Positions 56,389-64,000 of a DNA stretch of 64,000 nt are shown in pieces. The translations under genes and the position numbers were made by a program. The first letter of the stretch is position 1; each line of letters begins with the position of its first letter. Source of the DNA: Cyanophora paradoxa (taxonomy: Eukaryota > Glaucocystophyceae > Cyanophorales > Cyanophoraceae). A model generated the notes under the pieces. It made no database searches and was not told where the DNA came from. It saw only the letters and a list, made by a program, of their open reading frames with translations. The stretch spans positions 124,001 to 188,000 of the forward strand of contig QPMI01000572.1 of assembly GCA_004431415.1 (NCBI GenBank), given 5' to 3'.

Positions 56389-59300
56389 CTAACGCGCGGC
56401 GGGGGCGCCCCGGTGCCAGGGCGTCCAGTCCCCGTGGAATTGCTGTGTACAAGCGTCGAGTGTTAGAGCGCGCAGGGCAGGAGCGGCCCGGCCCGTGGCG
56501 CGGGCCGCCGGGCGGGGCGGGGGCGCACGTAGGGCGAGGGGTCCCTCAGGGGGCAGACCGCCAGGGGCCCCGCCTCCAGCCTCTGCCGCCCCGCGCCGCG
56601 CCCCGGATCCGATAAGAGGCGCGGCAGAGACGCGCGCGGCTGAGGAACCGTTTGCGTACCCCGGCGTCGAAGAAGGCGAGCGAGGTGCGCGGCTCGGGGC
56701 GGGCCGCGAAGAGCAGGACGACGAGGTACCCCTCCGCCTCCCCCGTGCGGCCCGGCCGGGGTACGAAGTTCGGCTCGCCCACGAATGTGTGCGGCGGGGC
56801 GCGCCACTCGGAGTCCACCCGCCCCGCCGCCCAGTCGACCTGAGAGATCGCGTACCCCCTCAGAACTTCTGCCCTGGGCGGGCGCCAGCGCCGGCTGGGG
56901 CCCGTACCCGGCAGATGCGGACGAAGGGGAAGGGCTCGCCGTCCCTCTCGCTGGCGGGGTACCAGAGGTACCGGTAGCTCCGACCCTGCGGCGCCCGAAG
57001 CCGCCGTCGGCCGCCCCGAGCGCAGGCCGGCCCCCGCCGAGGGGGGTACGCGCACGTCAAAGGCGGGGTTGATGCAGGGGAAGTCGGGGTTGCGGCGGTC
57101 CACGTCCACAGACGACGCCGTACCCTGGCGAGGGCCGTCGGAAGGGGGGGAGAAAGGTTGTACCGCCCCGCAACAGGGGTACTCTTGCCGGACCTTCTCC
57201 GTGTCGACGGTGTAGCGGCGGAGGGCGCTCGCCATCATCCCGCGCCGGTGGACGAAGTCGAACCTGCGTACCCCCCTCAGGAGGCGCCGGCGGCGTTCCG
57301 GCGGTCCGGGGAGAAAGCGGCGCGGGGTACCCGAAATCGAAGTCGCTGGCGACGCACGCGTCGAGCACGATGCTGCGCACGCGGAGAGAGGAAAGGGGTA
57401 CGTGAGGTTTTAGGGTTCCTGCCTGGCGCTCCGCGCTGCCCCGCCCCTCTCTACTCCCCGCACCTGGGACCGTCCTCGTAGGCGTTGCAGAGGTGGAAGC
57501 TGCGCCCGGGCCCGCGCTCGGACCCTCCCCGGCTGGGCCTCGGACCGGAGGGGCGGGGTACGGGGGTACCCGAAGGCGGTGGGGACGGGGACCTCGAGGG
57601 GGCGCCGCCCCGCGCCGGCCTCCCGCGGCACCGCGTAGATCAGCGCCTGCCCCGCCCGGCGCCCCCCGGCGTTAGGCGCTCTCTCTGGAACAGAGCGGAG
57701 GGGCCGGCCGCTCGCGCCTTCTTGGTCTTGTCGACGCGGAGGGCCTGCGAGGAGGCTCTGAGAGGGGCAGACGGGGCGGCGCGGGGCGGGGCGGGGCGGC
57801 GGGCCTGGTTGATCGGGCGGGCGCCGGCGAGGGCGGCGGCGAGGGCCGGGAGCGAGACGCCCACGGGGCCCATGAAGAAGACGTAGTACTGCGCCGTATA
57901 CGTCCACATCAGCTCGGGTGGGGTGTACCCCTAAGCTCGCTTCCCCCTCCCCCGGGCGAACGTTCTCCGTGATCGTGAAGTCGTGAACGAATGACGAGAT
58001 CGGCATCTTGTGCACCTGGGCGGGGGTTACCAGACAGGTCGCGACCTAGAGTCTCGTACCCCGGGGTCCGGGGCCCGGGGTGCACGCGCGCTGACCTGCT
58101 TGGAGATGGCGTGCATGGTTCGGTCCATCTCGTAAATCACAAGCTTCCGCTCGGGGCCCGGCATCGCCCTGGGGGTACGGGGTAAACAAGAAGGGGAGAG
58201 GGAGAGGCTTGGAGATGGCATGGGGGGTACCCGAAGTTGACGAGGCGGTCCCTCCTGGTGTCGACCCTGCAGTGCGCCGAGAAGGCCTCTCTCTCCTGAC
58301 GGGGGGGCAGGGGGCGGGGGGCGGGGGTGGGGGGTACGGGTTCAGCAAGCGGGGGAGAAGGATGGAAGGATCAGCGTACCCCGATGGCACCGGAGAGGTC
58401 GTCCGGCCCGTGAGTCTCGAGGGTCGCGGGGTCGATCCGGTGCGGCCTGCCCCCTGCCCAATTCATTTAGCGGAGGGGGGGGAGGGGATGCGGTGGAGGG
58501 GTACCGCACCCTCCCAGAGGGCGTACAGGCTTCCGTTCCAGAGCACGACGTTCGTGTTCTAGGAATCGCTAGTTTAGCGGCCGGGGCGGGCCGGCGGCGA
58601 GGGGCCAAGAAGGGGAGCGGAAGGGGTACCGCGACGTTCTTGGGCCGGAAGTCGAAGGCGTTCCGAAGGACGCCCCCGGGCTTGAGTGTGCCGAACCCCC
58701 TGCGCTCGACGTCGGCGGGGCCGGCCGCGCACTGGAGGGGGGTACCGCAACGCCGACCTGTACATGACCTTCCCCGCCTCGCTCTCGACCCGGTACGCCT
58801 CCGTCTGCGGCGGCGAGGGTGAGATGCAGAAGGGCACGGAGGGAGAGAGTAGGAGAGCGGGCGCGCCTGCACGTATCTGCTGGAGAAGTGCACGCGGCCG
58901 CCGGCGACGCTGAAGCGCCGGATGAACCCGTGGCCTGCCCGGCCCCGGACCCTCGCGTTCGGATATCGATGGCGAGGCCGCGCGCGCCGCGGCGCACCGT
59001 CGAACGGATGAATCAACTGCCCGCCGATGCGCACCGATCCCGGGCCGTTCACGAACAGCGTGCCGACTGCGCGGCGCTCGAGGAAAGACGGCGCGAGCGC
59101 GCGGCGCCGCGCACCGATTTCCGGGGGCAGCGACCCCTCCACCTCGAGAAAGTAGCCTTCTTCCTCCTTCGCGTCTACGTCCCAAAGCGCTGCATAGTCG
59201 CCGCGGTCGAGCCCGTCTGCGCGCGCGCGTGAGCGCCGGACGCGTGCCCATGCGCCAAGCGTCGCAGCGCTTTCCCCGGGCGCGCGCACCGTCCGGAAAC

Positions 59301-59509
59301 TTTTCTGCGCCGTCTGCGCGTAGGCACATGCGAGCGAAACGGTCAGCGCTTCGCTGCGCGTAGGCGCATGGCGCGTGCGCACAGTGGACCCGCCGGTAAC
59401 TGTAGTAGGCGCTTAGGGCGGCTGCGGCGGCGACGGAACCGATCGCTGCTGACGACGAAGGAAGCACCTCACGCCACTGGTGCAGCGCGAACGGCGCTGA
59501 GAGCAGCAT
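56389..59509 (-). CDS. Carotenoid cleavage oxygenase (RPE65/CCD family)
   Basis: ATG 59509-59507 to TAG 56391-56389. The N-terminus has a hydrophobic stretch (AAIGSVAAAAALSAYYSY), possibly a membrane anchor or targeting region. The family core is in order: EVEGSLPPEIVGTLFVNGPG, IHPFDGHGFIRRFSV, GRVHFSSRYVQTEAYR, LRNAFDFRPKNVANTNVVLW, LYALWEGA, LETHGPDDLSG, FSAHCRVDTRRDRLVNFG, SSFVHDFTITENYYVFF, FHLCNAYEDG, FVGEPNFVPRPG, YLVVLLFAARPEPRTSLAFF and the last QFHGDWTPWHRG. Iron-binding histidines in the A-H-C, V-H-D and final F-H-G contexts plus the F-H-x-x-N-A-Y-E-D motif are present. It is expected to cleave a carotenoid or apocarotenoid with O2; substrate and bond are unknown. About 20 introns, one with a GC donor (CAG then GCGCGC). 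Confidence 0.9.
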
Positions 59510-59859
59510 TGCTCGGGCAGGACGCGTGAACTGCGGGGCTCGCCGTTCGCGGCAGGGTTCAACAGTACACGGTTTGCCCGGCCGGTAAGATGGTGCGCAC
59601 TCGGCGTCTTGCGCTCGGCGCGGTTCAGGGTCGGAGAGTCCGGCTCAGTCCGCTAGGGGGGGGGTACGCAACCGACTCTGTGCAAGCCAGTGCATCGTTG
59701 TAGGTCAGCGCCCGGTCGCCGCGCAGCATCAGCCGCTTTCTTAGGTCAGCCCGAGCGCAACCCGCGTGCCCTGCGCAACGCATCATTTGGCACACGCCAG
59801 CGCGCGCGGCCGATCGTTAGCTAGCCCCAGTTCAGTTTCGGCAGTTGCAGCTCTAAACC
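59510..59859. promoter_or_regulatory. Divergent promoter (carotenoid oxygenase / CFA synthase)
   Basis: 350 bp between the two starts. It contains a pyrimidine-rich stretch before the plus-strand ATG and a GTAGGTCAGCGC near 59700, partly repeated as TTAGGTCAGCCC near 59741. No TATA-like box. The function is inferred from layout. Confidence 0.45.
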
Positions 59860-62127
59860 ATGGCTGCGTCGATTATTGCGGGCGCCGCCTCGCTCGTCAC
59901 GAAGATTCCGGTCGTCGGCAGCCGCATCGAGGCGGGGGCGCACTTCGTTGCGCGGCGCCTCGTTCTGGACACTATGTCGAGGCTCAAGGCCGGCTGCCTG
60001 CGCCTACAGTACCCAGACGGCACGGTCCAGACCTTTGGGGACCCCACGTGCAAGGACAGCGCGCTCACTGTCGAGCTCAAGCTGGTCCGGCCGGACAGCT
60101 TCTTCTGGCGGGTGCTCATGGATGCCGATATCGGCATTTCGGAGGCATACATGCACGGCGACTTCGAGTGCTCGGACCTCGTCGCGTTCTTCCGCGTCCT
60201 CATCGCGAACCGCGACCTGCAGGCCATCAGCGACAAGGTTCGCCCCGTCCTCGCGCCTTGCAGCGCGATGCGCAGCCGCCGCGCACGCCCACGCCCCGCC
60301 CCGCGAACCGTTGAGCCGCGCGGGGAATTTGATCCCGCCGCGCGCAGGACGTCGTGCTCTCGTTCCTCGGGCGCCTCTTCAACGGTTACATGCACAGCCG
60401 CCGGAAGAACACGCTCAGCGGCAGCGCCAAGGTGCCCGCCTGCGTGCTCGCGTGCCCGTGCAGCCGCCGATCCGCGCCCGCGCCCGCCCCGCAGAACATC
60501 CAGGACCACTACGACCTCTCGAACGACCTCTTCCGCATCTTCCTCTCCCCCGACATGACCTACTCGTGCGCAGCAGCTCCGGCCGCCCCGCGCGGCTCTC
60601 TTGCCTTCCCGCACCTGACCTCGCTGCCCGCCGCCTCAGCTGCGCGCTCTTCCGGAGCGACTCGGAGACGCTCGAGGATGGGCAGCGGAACAAGCTGCTC
60701 CACATCATCCGCAAGGTCTGCGCCGCTCTCGCCGGCCGGCCGCGCCTCCCGACCCCGACCGCGCCCCTGCCGCACGCAGGCCCGCATCTGCAAGGACGAC
60801 CACGTGCTCGAGGTCGGCTGCGGCTGGGGCTCCTTCGCCTGCCTCGCCGTCCAGACCACCGGCTGCCGCGTGCGCTCCCATCCGTCTAAGTACCCTCGAG
60901 CTCCGCCCCGTTCCCTCGCCGAGCGCCGGCGCCCGCCCGCCAGGTCACGTGCATCACCCTCTCCATCGAGCAGCTGCGCGAGGTTCGTTCGAGGCTCTCC
61001 TTCTCTTCCTTCCGGCTCCTGTTCTGACGCCCCTCCGGCAGGTCGAGGCGCGGGCGGCGGCGCTCGGCATCTCGGACCGCATCCAGGTCAAGCTCATCGA
61101 CTACCGCACCATGCAGGGCCAGGTGCGCTCTCTCAGTAAGGCGAAGAAGGTGAGAGTCGCTGACTTCCTCGCGCGCCGCGCAGTTCGACAAGGTCGTCTC
61201 GATCGAGATGCTGGAGGCGGTGGGGTACGAGTTCTACGACGCCTACTTCTCGTCCATCGACCGCCTCCTCAAGCCCGACGGCGTCGCCGTCATCCAGGCC
61301 CGAGCCTTCCCTTTCCTTTCCTTTTCCTTTTCCTTCCTTTGCGCTCCTTTTTCGGCTCATTTCCGGGGGCGCAGGTCATCACGACCCCCGACCAGCGCTT
61401 CGAGTACTACCGCCAGGTGCGCGTACCCCCCGCGGAGTGGTAAGTAAGGTGAGCTCACGCGCGGGCCGCCGCAGGGGGTAGACTTCATCCAGAAGCACAT
61501 CTTCCCGGGCTCGCTCTGCCCCTCCCTCACGTGCCTCCTCAACTCCATCACGCGCTCCTCCAACCTCATGATCCACCACCTCGAGGTCCGTACCCCTCCC
61601 CTCCCGCTTTCGGCGCAGCCGTTCGAGCTTTCGGCGCAGGACATCGGCTTCCACTACGCGCGGACGCTGCGCGAGTGGCGCCACACGTTCGAGAAGCGCA
61701 AGGACGACGTGAGCGCCCGCCGGCGCCCGCGCTCCACCCCCCGACCGCAAATGACGCCGTACCTCGCCCCAGGTCAAGGCCCTGGGTTTCAATGAGGTCT
61801 TCTTCCGCAAGTTCGTGTACTACTTCGCGTACTGCGAGGTACGTGTGTATCCCCCTTGAAATCTCCCCCCCCCGCTTCCCTCTCATATCAATTCCCGTAC
61901 CCCCGCAGGCGGGCTTCGCGACGCGGACGCTGGGCGACCTGCACCTGGTGCTCACGCGCCCCAACAACAGCGCCCTCCCCGCCTTCGGTGCCGCCGTACC
62001 CCCCTGCTCCTCCTCCCCCCTGTATGTCCCTTTACCTTCGTTCGCAGAGGAGGACGCGTGGCGCCTGCCCGAGGTGGTGGACAAGCGCATCCCCATGGCC
62101 GCCCCGCCCAAGAAGGCCGCCAAGTGA
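59860..62127 (+). CDS. Cyclopropane-fatty-acyl-phospholipid synthase-like SAM methyltransferase
   Basis: ATG 59860-59862 in a good context (AAACCATGG) to TGA 62125-62127. About 13 exons give an N-terminal domain (LKAGCLRLQYPDG, ADIGISEAYMHGDFECSDL), then NIQDHYDLSNDLFRIFLSPD and MTYSC. The Rossmann SAM site is DDHVLEVGCGWGSFACLAV, followed by VTCITLSIEQL, IQVKLIDYRTM, FDKVVSIEMLEAVG and LLKPDGVAVIQ. The C-terminal part has FIQKHIFPGSLCPSLTCL, the bicarbonate-site region and DIGFHYARTLREW. All hallmark CFA-synthase motifs are present: the H-Y-D-x-x-N substrate loop, GCGWG SAM loop and E-M-x-E-x-V-G. It should transfer a methylene or methyl from SAM to unsaturated acyl chains of membrane phospholipids. 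A short Ala/Val N-terminal stretch may contact membranes. It is divergent from the carotenoid oxygenase. Confidence 0.9.
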
Positions 62128-62455
62128 TCAGCTGCAGGGGGCCGGCGGCGCGAGTCCGCCCGATCCCGTGTACGTAGCTGTAGCACGGTATTAGCACCGC
62201 TATCTTAGGTACTTTCAAACAGCACTGCAGCGCCAGCGCCAGCCGCAGGCGGGTCCAGCGAGCGGACCCAAGTATTTCCTATCTTGATCGATATCATCGA
62301 TCTTATTACGGCAAGCTTAATTGAGCTTTTCATTCCTCTCTGTACCAGCACCGTCCGCAGTCAGCAGTATTTGAATCGAACCCAGCACGTGTATTCCATA
62401 TCTCTATCAAAATGCATACGTACGTGTTTTCTACCCATACAGCTGCAGGCATCCG
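62128..62455. other. Tail-to-tail intergenic region
   Basis: AT-richer 3' sequence between the CFA synthase and transporter stops, with ATCGATATCATCGAT near 62286-62300. No gene was seen. A GAATCGAACCC near 62371 looks like a tRNA B box but has no foldable partner. Confidence 0.45.
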
Positions 62456-64000
62456 CTATCGCGACTCTGTGCGGAGTGCGAGGCCCATGCCGCCCACGGC
62501 GCCCGCCCTCTCCTCCTCGCCGCTCGGCCGCCGCTTCGGGAGGGCCTCCTCCGCATCCGGGCTCCGCCACCCCACCTGCGCACGCGCCCGCTCGTGTTTA
62601 GGGGGTACCGGGGGCGGCGGGGGGAGGGGTATGGGGGGGAGGAACCAGCGGCTCGTCCCCCCAGTCCTCGCTGGTCCGCCCGAGGCGGTCCGAGGAAGGC
62701 GGCGGCGTCCGCGGCGGCCGCTCGAGCCCCCCCGCCGCCCTGGAACAACAAAGGTGAGGGGTACCGGTCGGATTGGAGCGCGGGAGAAGAAGGGTACTCG
62801 GACCGGACGCAGAGGACGAAGAGCGCGAAGACGGCGACCTGCATCGCGGCGAAGAAGTAGTACCGCCCCGCCTGGATTCGAACGCGGGTCAAGTCGGAGG
62901 GGAAGGGAAGGCAGGAGCGGGCGCACGTTGGAGAAGGGGTTCAGCTCGAAGACCTGATAGCCAGCCCGTCTGAGAGACAAGGGGGGGGAGGGGGAGGGGG
63001 GTACGCGCCACGACGTCGAGGGCGTTGCCGAGGGCGGAGGTGAGGAGCCAGAGGGACGAGACGACCGACTTCATGCTCGCCGGCGCCTGCAGGGGGGGAG
63101 GGGGGCGATCGGACGGGGGTAGAGGGGGAGGGGGGAGGGGGGGGGCGAACGAACGTTCACGTAGGCGAACTCCAGGCCCGTGATCGAGAGAAGCACCTGG
63201 GCGCAGGGGGGTACGCGTACGTGAGGGAGGGGTACAGGGATGGTTCAGGGGCGGGCGGAGGGGCGGCACCTCGCCGATGGTGATGAGGATGTACTGGGGT
63301 ACCTGCCACGCGACGCTGACGCTCGCCCCCGCGACGATCCAGCCCTGCGCACGCAGACCGGGTTCGAACCCGCGCGGGGCGGCTTCGAGATTACCGAGTC
63401 GAACAGAAAGGCACCTCGACCACTCCGCTCATCACAAACGCCGCGGCTCTGAGAAAGGGAAGGTTGATCTGCGGAGGTACGGAGTTTCGGGTGGGGGTAT
63501 GTGCGAACCCGAAAAGCATCCCGCCGGCCATACGGCTCAGGGGGTGCACGATCGCGCCCATCCCGCGGCTCTGGGGGTACGGGATTCGTTCGGCGCGCTC
63601 GTGGCTGCAGGCGGGGCAGCCGCGTACCCTAAAGAAGGGGTACACGAGCTGGTCGAAGAGGGGGGCTAGGACGAGGATCAGGAAGGAGTTCAGGTTCTGT
63701 ACCCTGCGGAGGGGTCCTCTCGGCGGGAATTCGTCAAGCGGGGGTACGGGCGCGGAGGAATCCGCACTGGTCGGGCTCGATCTCAAGGCCGCCCAGCTTG
63801 CAGTCCATGTGCGACGCCTGGAACTGGGGTACGAGGCATTTTTCAGGTGGGGGCCGGAAGCCGAGGCGGGGGTACACTCGGGGCACCGTCCACGTGGAAG
63901 ATTGCTGGTCGTAGAGCGACCAGAAGACGGGCACGGGCGCGAAGATAAGCGCCACGCGCCCCAGGTCCTGCATCTGGGGGTATACGTACGTGAGCGGAGC
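62456..64000 (-). CDS. POT/PTR2-family peptide transporter, C-terminal part (partial)
   Basis: The gene enters from the right edge; the stop TAG is at 62458-62456. Read 5' to 3' on the minus strand: MQDLGRVALIFAPVPVFWSL then YDQQSSTWT, FQASHMDCKLGG, LNSFLILVLAPLFDQLVYPF, LSRMAGGMLFG, AFVMSGVVEGWIVAGAS, VPQYILITIGEVLLSITGLE then FAYVNAPASMKSVVSSLW, LLTSALGNALDVV and YYFFAAMQVAVFALFVLC, ending in a hydrophilic tail. The FWxLYDQQ, VPQY-ILI-x-GE and G-LEFAY-x-APxSMKS motifs are diagnostic of proton-coupled oligopeptide transporters (major facilitator superfamily), covering roughly helices 7 to 12. It moves di-/tripeptides or related substrates across a membrane; specificity is unknown. The N-terminal half is outside the window. 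Confidence 0.88.

Noticed and set aside
63330-63435. tRNA-like stretch on the minus strand (GGTTCGAACCC B-box and AGCGGAGTGGTCGAGG A-box-like sequence)
   Set aside because: The T-stem has mismatches and position 37 would be a pyrimidine. The A-box part encodes FVMSGVVE, a transporter helix, and the rest is a normal GTGCC...GCAG intron.

Overview
This window is nuclear DNA of a GC-rich, intron-dense eukaryotic microbe that has motile cilia and is probably algal. The evidence is a CFAP47 tail (cilia), a carotenoid cleavage oxygenase, a CCT-domain regulator and a plant-type AAA ATPase, together with almost every gene being cut by short introns of about 40-110 nt. Introns mostly start GTGCG or GTACC, sometimes GC, and end after a C-rich tract in GCAG. 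A haptophyte or pelagophyte would fit, but the sequence alone does not fix the taxon. Because exons are short, gene models were built by joining exons at GT/GC...AG sites so that family motifs read in phase. Gene ends are firm where a stop or start is obvious; internal exon limits are approximate.

Layout: CFAP47 C-terminus (+, 1-828); six-helix membrane protein (-, 1740-3245); a 12-helix, two-domain adenylyl cyclase whose catalytic halves are in inverted order (+, about 3825-11451); a lipid-anchored NACHT / pentapeptide / WD40 STAND protein (-, 12226-21387); a DAA1/Msp1-like AAA ATPase (-, 21997-27804); malic enzyme (+, 27984-31372); a HAD-type phosphatase-like protein (-, 31586-33359); a calcineurin-like metallophosphoesterase joined to a zinc-ribbon region (+, 33592-37568); a CCT-domain protein (-, 39024-40952); a giant pentapeptide / WD40 / ankyrin protein (-, about 42261-54546); an F-box-like/LRR-like protein (+, 54636-56333); a carotenoid oxygenase (-, 56389-59509); a cyclopropane-fatty-acid synthase-like methyltransferase (+, 59860-62127); and the C-terminal part of a POT-family peptide transporter (-, 62456 to the window edge).

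Strands alternate almost perfectly, giving five head-to-head pairs with gaps of roughly 90-580 bp and several tail-to-tail pairs. Genes are GC-rich. Visibly AT-richer DNA lies at 829-1739, 11452-12225, the WD40 part of the STAND gene (about 13400-16000), 37569-39023 and 62128-62455.

Most notable: (i) the inverted-order adenylyl cyclase, which keeps the adenine-selecting residues; (ii) two large signalling/immune-like proteins sharing one linker-pentapeptide-WD40 module, one with a NACHT domain and an N-terminal MGSACC lipidation signal, the other starting just downstream of where a NACHT would be and ending in about 30 ankyrin repeats; (iii) an intron population marked by a sense-oriented GTACCCC motif plus many GC-AG introns and a 7-nt microexon; (iv) a fold-back element 3' of the cyclase that carries a 61-bp exact copy of a cyclase exon.
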